A stretch of 48,548 nt of DNA from the NCBI GenBank assembly GCA_017642885.1, contig JAEPOM010000022.1, forward strand, positions 1 to 48,548, given 5' to 3'. Below, piece by piece: positions 25,364 through 33,403 of this stretch (its first letter is position 1; each line of letters opens with the position of its first letter). The notes below the pieces were generated by a model. The model had not been told where the DNA came from and searched no databases. It saw only the letters and a program-made list of their open reading frames with translations. A program made the position numbers and the translations under genes. The DNA is from Henriciella sp. Its GTDB lineage: Bacteria; Pseudomonadota; Alphaproteobacteria; Caulobacterales; Hyphomonadaceae.

Positions 25364-26722
25364 ATGACTGATTTGCCTGCTCCGACCAGCGCTGAGACGC
25401 CCGATTCGATCTACGCGAACCCCGCCAAATGGGTCGGGAGCGGAGCTGGGGCTCAAGGCAACCTATTCCTCACCGGGCGCGCTGGTACCGGCAAGACCAC
25501 AATGCTCCGAAAATTTGTGCAGCAGGCTGGCGAGAGCGCCATCGTACTTGCCCCGACCGGCGTCGCCGCGATGAATGCTGGTGGGCAGACCCTGCACAGT
25601 TTCTTCAAATTTCCACCGCGCCTGATCGAGCCGCAAGACGTCAAACGTCTTCGGACAGCGCGGATCATGAAGGCCGCTGAGACGATTATCATTGATGAAA
25701 TCTCGATGGTCCGGGCAGATATGCTGGACGCGATCGATCGTAGCCTGAAGCTGAATCGGGGATCGAAACGCCCGTTTGGCGGGGTGCGTATGATCCTGTC
25801 GGGTGATTTGCATCAGTTGCCGCCCGTCGTGCGCGGCGACGAGGATCCCATCCTGAAAGAGCGCTATGGCGGGCACTATTTCTTTAACGCACCTGCCTTC
25901 AAGGAGGCGGAATTTGCGCTGCTGGCGCTAAAACATGTGTTTCGGCAAGAAGATCCACGCTTCCTGGCTCTGCTCGGCGCAATGCGTCAGGGCCGATTGA
26001 CGCCCGCAGACGAGTCTGTCCTGCGCAGTGTTGTTTCAGATCGTGACGCAGTTGAAGCCAGCGAAACGCACATTGTACTGACCCCAAACAACGCCAACGC
26101 CTTTCGCATCAATCAAGCCCGGCTTGATGATTTGCCCGGCCCTGAAAAAGTCTTCGAGGCCCGCGTACAAGGCGAATTCGACGAGAAAACCTATCCGACG
26201 GAAGCCGATCTCGAGCTCAAGGAAGGGGCACGAGTGATGCTGATTAAGAATGATCCAGAGGGCCGGTGGGTCAACGGCTCGCTCGCCACTGTCTCGGGCT
26301 GGTCGGGACGAAATGTTCTGGTCGAGCTGGACGGGCACGAATATGAGATCGAACCTGCTGCCTGGGAAAAGTACAAATACTCCCTCGATCCGGAGACCAA
26401 GAAAGTTTCTCGCGAAGTCGTAGGCACGTTCAAACAGGTGCCCGTGCGCCTCGCTTATGCCGTGACCATTCACAAGGCGCAGGGGCTCACGCTCGACAAG
26501 GTCTATATTGATCTCGATCGCGGTATGTTTGCGCATGGCCAATCTTATGTGGCCTTTTCACGTGCCCGTAGCCTGGAGGGGCTGGAAATCTCCCGAGCGC
26601 TGCGCCCGAGAGATCTGGTCATGGATCGCAACGCGTTCGCGTTTGGCAAGCTCGATCCGATTGAAGATACTGAGGCCTACCTGCTGGCCAGGTTCGCTAA
26701 GGAAGACGACGTTCTGGTCTAG
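25364..26722 (+). CDS. Pif1/RecD-like superfamily 1B DNA helicase
   Basis: 452 residues. Walker A GRAGTGKTT (38-46), Walker B IIDEISMV near 110, LSGDLHQLPPV (motif III with the sensing Gln), the LTPNNANAFRIN region (motif IV) and the C-terminal UvrD_C_2-type motifs YAVTIHKAQGLTLD (motif V) and YVAFSRARSLEGL (motif VI). This is the compact bacterial Pif1-like form, an ATP-dependent 5'-3' helicase that in studied cases unwinds forked or G-quadruplex DNA. No accessory domain is evident. It is convergent with the methyltransferase gene. Confidence 0.92.
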   Translation: MTDLPAPTSAETPDSIYANPAKWVGSGAGAQGNLFLTGRAGTGKTTMLRKFVQQAGESAIVLAPTGVAAMNAGGQTLHSFFKFPPRLIEPQDVKRLRTARIMKAAETIIIDEISMVRADMLDAIDRSLKLNRGSKRPFGGVRMILSGDLHQLPPVVRGDEDPILKERYGGHYFFNAPAFKEAEFALLALKHVFRQEDPRFLALLGAMRQGRLTPADESVLRSVVSDRDAVEASETHIVLTPNNANAFRINQARLDDLPGPEKVFEARVQGEFDEKTYPTEADLELKEGARVMLIKNDPEGRWVNGSLATVSGWSGRNVLVELDGHEYEIEPAAWEKYKYSLDPETKKVSREVVGTFKQVPVRLAYAVTIHKAQGLTLDKVYIDLDRGMFAHGQSYVAFSRARSLEGLEISRALRPRDLVMDRNAFAFGKLDPIEDTEAYLLARFAKEDDVLV

Positions 26723-26740
26723 AGCTCGCGAGACGCCGCC

Positions 26741-27370
26741 CTATTCCGGTTTCTGCCCGAGCATGAAGACCCCGATCCCATTGTCGGGTTGCCAGTAATG
26801 TACGGTCTTGAAGCCAATCTCCTCCATGTCGCGCTGTATCCGACTGGCGGACAGTCTGTAGACCTTCGGCCATTGTCCGAGGGCATGCATTAGCGGGAAA
26901 AGCGGATCAATCAGGGTGAATAAGAGTTTCTCTCTCAAACAGGCGGTGCTGGAGATGAAATGACCTCCGGGCTTGAGTGCCTTGTAGACTTCGCGCATCG
27001 CCGCCATCCGATCGTCCAGCAGATGCAGGATGTTGAGCCCGAGCACCGCGTCATAGCTCTCGGGTGTGGCTTGAAATCGGTCCATATCTGCAACCCGAAA
27101 CGTCACATTCTGCACACCGGCAGGCTCAAGCTTGTCTTTGGCTATGCGGATCATTTCCTGCGACACATCGATGGCGTCGATATGTTTCACAAATGGCGCG
27201 TGCAGGATCGCGGTCGAGCCCGTCCCGCACCCGAACTCCAGCACTTGCGAGTCTGGCGTAAAATACTCGCGGGTCAGATCGAGCTTGATTTCATAGGCTT
27301 TCTGATTGGCGATCGGTTGCTTGGAATATTTCTCCGCTGTCCCATCCCAGAATTTTGCTTTGTCAGGCAT
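26741..27370 (-). CDS. class I SAM-dependent methyltransferase
   Basis: 209 residues from the ATG preceded by AAGGAGG at ideal spacing. WDGTAEKYSKQPI at the N-terminus, SAM-binding LEFGCGTGSTA, IDVSQEMIRIA and VLGLNILHLLDD follow the type-11/25 methyltransferase pattern. Substrate is unknown; small-molecule or lipid methylation is likely. It is divergent from the LysR regulator gene 127 bases away, and in such pairs the regulator often controls the neighbouring gene, so LysR control of this gene is a reasonable inference. Confidence 0.88.
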   Translation of the reverse strand: MPDKAKFWDGTAEKYSKQPIANQKAYEIKLDLTREYFTPDSQVLEFGCGTGSTAILHAPFVKHIDAIDVSQEMIRIAKDKLEPAGVQNVTFRVADMDRFQATPESYDAVLGLNILHLLDDRMAAMREVYKALKPGGHFISSTACLREKLLFTLIDPLFPLMHALGQWPKVYRLSASRIQRDMEEIGFKTVHYWQPDNGIGVFMLGQKPE

Positions 27371-27444
27371 GTTCGCCTCCTTGGTCAGTCCCGCGCGGCG
27401 GGGGATACATGTATGGTCGTATTGCATGCCCCGCATCTAGCTAT

Positions 27445-27468
27445 TCGCAAATCAAATAGAAATTGCGA
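27445..27468. promoter_or_regulatory. inverted-repeat candidate operator in the LysR/methyltransferase intergenic region
   Basis: TCGCAA (27445-27450) and TTGCGA (27463-27468) are perfect inverted half-sites with a 12-base AT-rich spacer, the right general shape for a LysR-type binding site. The right half-site also coincides with the -35 position of the likely LysR promoter, which would allow self-repression. Confidence 0.45.
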
Positions 27469-27490
27469 TTTATTCGAAGAGACGTATACA
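27463..27490 (+). promoter_or_regulatory. candidate promoter of the LysR gene, possibly leaderless
   Basis: TTGCGA (27463-27468) and TATACA (27485-27490) are 16 bases apart. The -10 element ends 7 bases before the ATG at 27498, so transcription would start at or next to the start codon. No ribosome-binding site is visible before the ATG, in keeping with a leaderless mRNA. Confidence 0.4.
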
Positions 27491-27497
27491 CAATTCC

Positions 27498-28397
27498 ATG
27501 AATTGGCAGGCGATCTCCTTTGACTGGAACCAGGTCCGCGCCTTCCTCGCGACGGCTGAGGAGGGGTCTCTTTCTGCGGCGGCTCGGGCACTTGGGCAAA
27601 CTCAGCCGACGCTCAGTCGTCAGGTTGCAGCCCTGGAAGAAGACCTGGGTGTCACCTTGTTCGAGCGTGCCGGGCGGGCCATGGCCCTCACCGAAGCCGG
27701 GCGCGATCTGATGGAGCACGTGCGCATTATGGCGGATGCGGCGACGAAGGTCTCGCTTGTCGCTTCGGGTCAATCGCAGACCGTCGAAGGCAAAGTTGTC
27801 ATTACGGCCACCGGCGCAATGGCGACCTATTACCTGCCGCCCATCATCCGGAGAATCCGCGACGAGGCGCCTGGAATAACACTGGACATTGTCACTTCGA
27901 ACGAGGTTCAGGACCTGACCCGCCGCGAGGCCGATATTTCCATCCGCCATGCCCGCCCAACGCAACCAGACCTCATAGCGAAACTGGTCGGTGACTCGGC
28001 GGCGCATCTGTATGCGTCGGAGGATTACATCAAGTCACTTGGTCCGATCCAAACGCTGAAAGACATCGAGCATGCCGATTTTATCGGGTTCGATCGAAAC
28101 GATGAATTGATCGCGGAAATGGCGCGTCATGGATTGAACCTCTCGGCTGACAATTTCACAGTCAATGCCCGTGCAGGAACTGTCATGCGAGAGCTGGTCG
28201 TTCAGGGGCTTGGCATCGGATTTCTGACACGTGACGTGGAAAAGATGGAACCCCGCATCAAGGCGATCCTCCCCGACAAGATCACCCTGCCCGTCCCCGT
28301 CTGGCTGGTCACACATCGCGAGCTGCATACCAGCAAACGCATTCGCGTCGTCTACGATATCCTGTCTGAAGACCTCCCGAACTCAGGCATGGTTTGA
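27498..28397 (+). CDS. LysR family transcriptional regulator
   Basis: 299 residues, normal length. The N-terminal winged helix-turn-helix (about 9-68) reads VRAFLATAEEGSLSAAARAL...TQPTLSRQVAALEEDLG, and the LysR substrate-binding domain follows (EGKVVITATGAMATYYLPPI...ADISIRHARPTQPDLIAKLVGD). The effector cannot be read from sequence. It is divergent from the SAM methyltransferase gene at 26741-27370, with an inverted repeat in between that may be its binding site. Confidence 0.94.
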   Translation: MNWQAISFDWNQVRAFLATAEEGSLSAAARALGQTQPTLSRQVAALEEDLGVTLFERAGRAMALTEAGRDLMEHVRIMADAATKVSLVASGQSQTVEGKVVITATGAMATYYLPPIIRRIRDEAPGITLDIVTSNEVQDLTRREADISIRHARPTQPDLIAKLVGDSAAHLYASEDYIKSLGPIQTLKDIEHADFIGFDRNDELIAEMARHGLNLSADNFTVNARAGTVMRELVVQGLGIGFLTRDVEKMEPRIKAILPDKITLPVPVWLVTHRELHTSKRIRVVYDILSEDLPNSGMV

Positions 28398-28471
28398 CCG
28401 AAAGCGGCGTAAGTGCCAGCCTGCGCCCTCCTCAGAGGGCGATCGCAGATACACCAAAAGGACCCACCAGA

Positions 28472-28714
28472 ATGATTTCACTTGGCCTGAAATGGTTGTC
28501 GCGGGCGCTGTTCGCCCTCGCCGTTTTCGCGGCGCTCACAGCGATCTACATGTTCTACACGCTGAACTATGGCAGCTGCGCCGAGGGCGGCCCGAGCTGC
28601 AACACAAATCTTGCCACACTCTATGCGGCCGGAATCGGTATTGTTGGATTTTCAGTATCTGCCTATGCCGCAAACCTCATCGGCAAAGGCTTTGAGGAGC
28701 CGGGCGACCGCTAA
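28472..28714 (+). CDS. small two-helix membrane protein
   Basis: 80 residues from ATG 28472, with AAAGGA 9-10 bases upstream; the frame is open further upstream but without a start signal. Two membrane helices (LFALAVFAALTAIYMFYTL and LYAAGIGIVGFSVSAYAANL) flank a short loop with two cysteines (YGSCAEGGPSCN) that would face the periplasm. No family recognised. Its last four bases overlap the stop of the convergent PspB-like gene. Confidence 0.65.
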   Translation: MISLGLKWLSRALFALAVFAALTAIYMFYTLNYGSCAEGGPSCNTNLATLYAAGIGIVGFSVSAYAANLIGKGFEEPGDR

Positions 28715-28950
28715 GCCAGGCGAGAAATCTCGTCACGCAGGCGATTGTCGCCATCAGTCGTGATCTTCTCGAGAACCTTCACGCGATCCCGCAAGCGAAT
28801 AACTTCGCGTTCGAGATCTTCCATGCGCAGACGGGTTTCTTCATCCGCCGTCGAGTTGGCACGCGTCTCGATCCAGGTCTTGATGACTCCTGCGCCGACG
28901 GCAATCAGCACGATTAGTACCACCATCGTGAAGGGGCTATCGATATCCAT
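28711..28950 (-). CDS. PspB-like small membrane protein
   Basis: 79 residues: one N-terminal membrane helix (FTMVVLIVLIAVGAGVI) followed by a charged coiled coil (RMEDLEREVIRLRDRVKVLEKITTDGDNRLRDEISRL). The size, layout and the R-V-x-V-L-E-x-I-x-T-D segment resemble PspB of the phage-shock system, but this gene is 5 kb from the psp operon and a separate, closer PspB match lies inside that operon. It could be a paralogue or another single-pass coiled-coil protein. Preceded by AGGAC before the ATG. dut follows 62 bases upstream on the same strand. Confidence 0.6.
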   Translation of the reverse strand: MDIDSPFTMVVLIVLIAVGAGVIKTWIETRANSTADEETRLRMEDLEREVIRLRDRVKVLEKITTDGDNRLRDEISRLA

Positions 28951-29012
28951 TTTTTTGTCCTGACTCTTATCGTTTTTCGATATATAACGTGTCTGGACAA
29001 AAACGCAAGGAA

Positions 29013-29468
29013 TTATCTGCCGGTTGACCCAAACCCGCCAGCGCCGCGCTCGGTTTCGTCGAGCGTAGCGACTTGCTCCCAGACGATGCGCGTGACCGGC
29101 GCGAGCACCATCTGTCCAATCCGCTCACCACGCGCGATGGTGAACGCATCTTGGCCATGATTGATCAGAATGACTTTCAGCTCACCTCGATAATCGCTGT
29201 CGATTGTCCCGGGTGTATTCAGACAGGTGATCCCGTGCTTGGCCGCCAGCCCGGAGCGCGGGCGCATCTGGATCTCATAGCCTTGTGGAATCGCAACACT
29301 CAATCCGGTTGGCACCATCATGCGATCGCCTGGTGTCAACACCATCGGCTCGCTTTCCGGAACAGCCGCGCGGACATCCATTCCAGCGGCACCCAAAGTT
29401 TCATAGGCGGGCAGATCCAGCCCCTCAAAATGCGGCAAGGGCCGCACAGCAACAGTCACATCAGTCAT
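29013..29468 (-). CDS. dut: dUTP diphosphatase
   Basis: 151-residue trimeric dUTPase converting dUTP to dUMP and keeping uracil out of DNA. The five family motifs are present in order: AAGMDVRA (1), [11 protein letters not shown] (2), [10 protein letters not shown] (3), RGERIGQMV (4) and the C-terminal arm [10 protein letters not shown] (5). In many alphaproteobacteria dut sits beside coaBC; here an aspartic-protease gene and an unknown gene separate them by about 2 kb, part of which is flanked by repeats. Confidence 0.96.
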   Translation of the reverse strand: MTDVTVAVRPLPHFEGLDLPAYETLGAAGMDVRAAVPESEPMVLTPGDRMMVPTGLSVAIPQGYEIQMRPRSGLAAKHGITCLNTPGTIDSDYRGELKVILINHGQDAFTIARGERIGQMVLAPVTRIVWEQVATLDETERGAGGFGSTGR

Positions 29469-29575
29469 GGTTTTGCAAAGCGACGGAGTCGGTGGTTTGA
29501 GTCAAGTGGGCCGGACGACGAGGACGGCGGGAATTGCACTAGCAAGCGGGGAGAGGCGCTCAAAGAGAGATGAAG

Positions 29576-29609
29576 GCAATGTCCGCTTTGGGTCAGAAGC
29601 GGACATTGC
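29576..29609. repeat. perfect 13-bp palindromic repeat, copy 1
   Basis: GCAATGTCCGCTT (29576-29588) and AAGCGGACATTGC (29597-29609) are perfect inverted arms around an 8-base loop. There is no T-run on either side. A related palindrome with the same core (ATGTCC-CTTT...AAAGCGGAC) lies at 31009-31037, so the pair brackets the aspartic-protease gene. Similar GTCCGCTTT-type palindromes are dispersed in several alphaproteobacterial genomes as far as I recall, but I cannot search. Confidence 0.7.
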
Positions 29610-29667
29610 GTGAATGTCTTAAATTGGGCGAGTCTAGGACTCTCATCGGTTGCCCACCCCACCTATG

Positions 29668-30882
29668 TTAGAGCGCAATTTCCAGTAATTGATTATCGCG
29701 TAGAACAGTCAGTAGCCCGACTTCCTCAGGATTGAATTCGTTGGATAACCAAAGACTCGTCTCGCAGCGCTCCGACTCGGTGGCCGTGGAGATTTGGCGA
29801 CCGTCAATGGCGACAACCTTGTCCCCAAGTTGAAGTCCTGCCTCATGCGCTTTTGACGATTCGAACAGTTGCGAGACTTCTACCTGGCCATCAATCACCA
29901 TCAAAGCGAAACTTGCTTTTGCGCGTGGACCAGCCAACTGCTCCACTGGGGACATCAAAAAGCGGCGGTTCGGGTAATCCAATGTGACGATTGACGTCCT
30001 AAGCACACCCGCTCCGACCAAAGTCGGCGGGATTGGACGAGACTGGGCCGTTGTGCGCTCGAGTTCAGAATTGCCAACGGTTATGGTTTTGAGATCAAAC
30101 TGCTTCAGTGGAAGTATGCTGCCTTGCCCTCCCGCCGAGGTCCCGTGTCGTCCGGAGCCTATCCTAATGCTCGATTGATCAATCTGCTTACGCGCCTGTT
30201 TGTCTTTCTCGATCTCCGCAAACAGTGCGATTTCTGCCGAATTACCAGTGTCAAAGAGCGCTTTATCGGAGAACCGTCCGATAGAGTAATCGATGAATGG
30301 CGCATACGGATAACCATAGACAAAAAGCGGTGCGCTTTGCATCGATTTCGACTCGGGGAGCTCTTCAACCGCGGCGGCGATCTTTAGGGTCGCGTTCGAC
30401 GTATCTATCTGCCAAGCGCTACCTGGCAAGAGTTCCGATCCAAGTATGCCATTTGGCAGATAGCACTTCCCTAATGGCACCGTCTCATAGTCATGCACCA
30501 TGACCGGAACATGTTGAAAAACCACGCCACCGATCGAGATCGAATCGACCATAGCTATCTTCATCGTAACGGCTTTGCCATTGGCATCGCGTCCCGTGTT
30601 TTCACCGATGATCTCTAACTCGAGTTGATCGGCGAGCGATTTATCTAGGATTGTCGGCGACCCTGTGTCGAAGACGAACTCACCTTCGTAGCTATTGATT
30701 TTCGCTTGAAGATAAAGCTTCCCATTTCGCAAGCTCAAAGGGACTTCAGTTAAAGCTGCATCTCGGCCAATCTCGATCGGTTTAGAGAAAATGCTAGCCA
30801 AATTAAGCGGCTCGGACTGGGCAGTCGAAGCGACTAGACCTGCGGTCGCAACAATTGCAATTGAGACCAATGCTCCGCGCAT
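29668..30882 (-). CDS. exported two-lobed retropepsin-like aspartic protease with PDZ domain
   Basis: 404 residues, GGAGAGGG upstream. Signal peptide about 1-23 (IAIVATAGLVASTAQS). Two aspartic-protease-type active-site motifs are visible: FVFDTGSPTI at 69-78 and LFDTGNSAEI at 209-218, each followed by a retropepsin-like strand pattern and a GxGxL-type turn (GILGSELL; GAGVLRTS). A PDZ domain (about 325-400; HEAGLQLGDKVVAIDG) closes the protein. The two DTG motifs in one chain suggest an intramolecular pair of lobes, as in pepsin rather than the dimer of single-lobe bacterial relatives. Substrate unknown; periplasmic peptide or protein cleavage is likely. Flanked by related palindromes. Confidence 0.82.
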   Translation of the reverse strand: MRGALVSIAIVATAGLVASTAQSEPLNLASIFSKPIEIGRDAALTEVPLSLRNGKLYLQAKINSYEGEFVFDTGSPTILDKSLADQLELEIIGENTGRDANGKAVTMKIAMVDSISIGGVVFQHVPVMVHDYETVPLGKCYLPNGILGSELLPGSAWQIDTSNATLKIAAAVEELPESKSMQSAPLFVYGYPYAPFIDYSIGRFSDKALFDTGNSAEIALFAEIEKDKQARKQIDQSSIRIGSGRHGTSAGGQGSILPLKQFDLKTITVGNSELERTTAQSRPIPPTLVGAGVLRTSIVTLDYPNRRFLMSPVEQLAGPRAKASFALMVIDGQVEVSQLFESSKAHEAGLQLGDKVVAIDGRQISTATESERCETSLWLSNEFNPEEVGLLTVLRDNQLLEIAL

Positions 30883-31008
30883 TCAAAAACCCTCTCCAAG
30901 CCGCTAACACCGTGATATTCTGAGAGATTAGCGCAAGTTACGAAAATTTCAGATCAAGCTTTCGCCAAATGCGAAGGGCCTTTTCGGGCGACCTAAGACA
31001 CTCGGCTA

Positions 31009-31037
31009 ATGTCCACTTTGACGCCGAAAGCGGACGT
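31009..31037. repeat. palindromic repeat, degenerate copy 2
   Basis: ATGTCCACTTT (31009-31019) and AAAGCGGACGT (31027-31037) are inverted arms with two mismatches around a short spacer, and share their core with the perfect palindrome at 29576-29609. It lies 127 bases upstream of the aspartic-protease start codon. Confidence 0.6.
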
Positions 31038-31088
31038 GTGCTCTGCGCCCTAAACTCACGCCGCACCGCCACCTCCGAACCCTCGCCC

Positions 31089-31499
31089 TTACGTCATCAC
31101 TGCAATTCCGATGGAAATCGCAGACACGACCAGCGATAGCGCCGCGAGTCGCGTGGAGACGATGAAGCGTTTCCGATTGTCCTGCAGGTCCGCGAGCACG
31201 GAGGTCAGCAAGGGGAAGTTTACGACGTGGCGATCATTGGCGAGGCGCATATTGAAGAAATTCACATCCTGGCCGTCGCCCGTGCTGGAGCCGTATTTTC
31301 CGTTCATGTGATAGTAGAGCCGCCCAAAGATCAGCTCCGGGTCGCAACCAAATTTCTTGCCCAGCACGTCGATATCAATCGGCACCCAGATCTTGCTGAC
31401 CCGGGTTTTGTTCTCTTCTGACCATTCGGAGAAAGCCTTGAGATTGCGCTTGTAAATCGTCGCAAGAAGCATTTCGTCCGTCGGAATTGCGCGCGCCAT
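31089..31499 (-). CDS. tail-anchored membrane protein of unknown family
   Basis: 136 residues from the ATG preceded by GGGAGGACAGG. The soluble N-terminal 110 residues are mixed helix/loop (TDEMLLATIYKRNLKAFSEW; DIDVLGKKFGCDPELIFGRLYYHMN) and the C-terminus is a membrane helix (LAALSLVVSAISIGIAVM) with basic residues before it, so the body is cytosolic. No family recognised. It lies 112 bases downstream of coaBC on the same strand. Confidence 0.7.
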   Translation of the reverse strand: MARAIPTDEMLLATIYKRNLKAFSEWSEENKTRVSKIWVPIDIDVLGKKFGCDPELIFGRLYYHMNGKYGSSTGDGQDVNFFNMRLANDRHVVNFPLLTSVLADLQDNRKRFIVSTRLAALSLVVSAISIGIAVMT

Positions 31500-31611
31500 G
31501 TCCTGTCCTCCCACACGATGCAAGACAGAATCTAGCACAAGCCGGACCTTGAAGGGAGAGTGGTGCTTTCAGGGCTTGGGCTCGCAGACCGCGGGCCTCA
31601 GCGTCTCTGGC

Positions 31612-32862
31612 TTATTGCGCGGCGATCTGGTCAGATTCGTCGTCAAACTCTTCGACGATGCGCGCCACCAGACGAACCGCGACATCTTCCTTGGTCATAC
31701 GCGGCCAGCGGTCTTCGATCCCTTGCCGGGTGACCAGAGACACCTGGTTCATGGCGCCGCCCATGACATCGCCGCTGACATCATTGGCGACAATCCAGTC
31801 GCAGCGTTTGCGCTTCAGTTTGGCGATGGCAAGATCCTCGACATCATGGGTCTCAGCGGCAAAGCCAATAACCAGATCCGGACGCCGCTTCTTTTTGCGC
31901 GACAGGGTCGCGAGAATGTCGGGGTTTTCGGACAGCTCGAGCGTTGGATGCGGATCGCCTTCGCCCTCTTTCAATTTCATCTTCTTCGCTGCGGCGCGGC
32001 TTGGACGCCAATCGGCCACCGCGGCAACGGAAATAAACACGTCCGCAGGCAGCGCATTTTCACAAGCGTCGAGCATTTCCCGCGCCGTTTCGATCGGGAC
32101 GAGATCTACGTTCTGAGGCACCGGTACTGAGACCGGTCCGGAGACCAGAGTGACCCGCGCGCCCGCTTTCGCCAGCGCGCCGGCGATCGCATAGCCTTGT
32201 TTGCCGCTGGAATGATTGGACAGGAAGCGGACCGGATCCAGAGGTTCGCGAGTTGGGCCAGCTGTGACCAGCACGTGACGTCCCGCCAGAGGTTTTGAGT
32301 CTAGCCCATATAGGACAGCCCCGCCGCTTAGTTTCGCTTCGATGCGATTGGCAATGGCCATCGGCTCAGGCAATCGGCCCGGACCAAACTCGCCGCAAGC
32401 CATCGCGCCCTCATCGGGATCCATCACCTCGACGCCATCGGCGCGCAGCGTTTCGACGTTTCGCTGTGTCGCAGCGTGCTCCCACATGCGGACATTCATC
32501 GCCGGCACCATCAGCACCGGCTTGTCTGTCGCGAGAAGTGTGGTGGAGGCAAGATCACCTGCGAGACCGCCTGCGGCCTTCGCCATCAGGTCGGCCGTCG
32601 CCGGGCACACCACGACCAGATCGGCAGAGCGCGACAGCTGGATGTGGCCCATATCGGCTTCATCATCGAGATCGAAGAGTTCGGTAAACACTTTCTCTCC
32701 GGACAGCGCCGAAACCGATAATGGCGTGACAAATTCCTGACCGCCTTTGGTGACAATGCAGCGGCTCGCAATCCCGCGCCGCGATAGCTCGCGAATGAGC
32801 TCCAAAGACTTGTAGGCGGCTATACCCCCGCCAATGATCAGTAAAATACGCTTATCTGACAT
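31612..32862 (-). CDS. coaBC: bifunctional phosphopantothenoylcysteine decarboxylase/phosphopantothenate-cysteine ligase
   Basis: 416 residues from MSDKRIL. Two steps of coenzyme A synthesis in one chain. The N-terminal CoaC flavoprotein half has ILLIIGGGIAAYKSLEL, the active-site His region (MGHIQLSRSADLVVV) and VPAMNVRMWEH. The C-terminal CoaB half has LVTAGPTREPLDPVRFLSNHSSGKQG and the catalytic region VIGFAAETHD. Length is normal. A start three codons upstream is possible. In many relatives coaBC is close to mutM-ubiE-ubiB and dut; here it is about 27 kb from ubiB. Confidence 0.95.
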   Translation of the reverse strand: MSDKRILLIIGGGIAAYKSLELIRELSRRGIASRCIVTKGGQEFVTPLSVSALSGEKVFTELFDLDDEADMGHIQLSRSADLVVVCPATADLMAKAAGGLAGDLASTTLLATDKPVLMVPAMNVRMWEHAATQRNVETLRADGVEVMDPDEGAMACGEFGPGRLPEPMAIANRIEAKLSGGAVLYGLDSKPLAGRHVLVTAGPTREPLDPVRFLSNHSSGKQGYAIAGALAKAGARVTLVSGPVSVPVPQNVDLVPIETAREMLDACENALPADVFISVAAVADWRPSRAAAKKMKLKEGEGDPHPTLELSENPDILATLSRKKKRRPDLVIGFAAETHDVEDLAIAKLKRKRCDWIVANDVSGDVMGGAMNQVSLVTRQGIEDRWPRMTKEDVAVRLVARIVEEFDDESDQIAAQ

Positions 32863-33180
32863 GCCACACACTTATGCCACTTCCGGGCCATTTGGCACGA
32901 AACAAATGAAAAAACGACCACACAGATGCGTGAGATTGGCGTTTTTGGTTAATTCTTGAGTTGTGAACGCTCTGTTGCATCGCTTCTGCGCGCGATCGTG
33001 ACGCTATGCACGTCAGAGTCTGCCAGCAATGATGATATCGTCTTTTACGCCGGAAAGCCCCACAGCGTGCTGCGAGACTCTCCCCCCATCTGAGTGGGGT
33101 GCTTAATCCTGGTCCGGTGCTCTCAAGTGTGCGTTCAGGGAGAGAGAGGGTTTCACCGAAACAGGAGTTCGGAAGGTGCT
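32863..33180. other. 318-base gene-free stretch upstream of coaBC
   Basis: No convincing coding region on either strand. It should contain the coaBC promoter near its left end. A palindrome CCCCA-TCTGAG-TGGGG lies at 33084-33099 and a GTTTC-ACC-GAAAC hairpin nearby, downstream of the 60-aa gene on the minus strand; neither is followed by a clear T-run. I compared the stretch with my memory of 6S RNA, SRP RNA, tmRNA and RNase P RNA and see no match. A small RNA cannot be excluded. Confidence 0.4.
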
Positions 33181-33363
33181 CTATTCCGGAGCGATGAAGC
33201 TGATCATCAATCCCTTGTCGAGCGACGCGTTGAGCGTCATTTCAACACCGCCAGCTGCGAGCTTCACACCGTCGTCTTTGACACTTGCGAATGCGGCGAC
33301 GGTCAGGGCAGCAGCGACGAGCAGTCCAGTATGGATCCCGCTTCTGATGGCCTTGCGTGTCAT
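33181..33363 (-). CDS. 60-aa exported peptide at the end of the psp locus
   Basis: 60 residues from ATG 33363, with AAAAGGGG 8-15 bases upstream. A basic start, one hydrophobic helix (GLLVAAALTVAAFA) typical of a signal peptide, and about 33 residues of mature chain with the amphipathic pattern VKLAAGGVEMTLNASLDKGLMISFIAPE. It follows pspC by 62 bases, with a 7-bp hairpin between. It may be the last member of the psp operon, or an independent gene. Not recognised. Confidence 0.6.
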   Translation of the reverse strand: MTRKAIRSGIHTGLLVAAALTVAAFASVKDDGVKLAAGGVEMTLNASLDKGLMISFIAPE

Positions 33364-33403
33364 GAGAATACCCCTTTTCAATCCTTAATCTTGCTTGATC
33401 CCT

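Noticed and set aside
29576-31037. CRISPR-like repeat array around the aspartic-protease gene
   Set aside because: Only two diverged palindromes 1.4 kb apart with a gene between them, no regular spacers and no cas genes. No CRISPR array is seen anywhere in the window.
31498-32130. Plus-strand open frame of about 210 codons opposite coaBC
   Set aside because: It is antisense to a well-supported housekeeping gene, has no domain and reflects high-GC codon structure. The same holds for the long frames opposite argF, mutM/DUF2330, the FAD oxidoreductase and pspF.
32863-33180. 6S RNA or another structured housekeeping RNA
   Set aside because: Only short isolated palindromes are present; no conserved core of 6S, SRP, tmRNA or RNase P RNA is recognisable.
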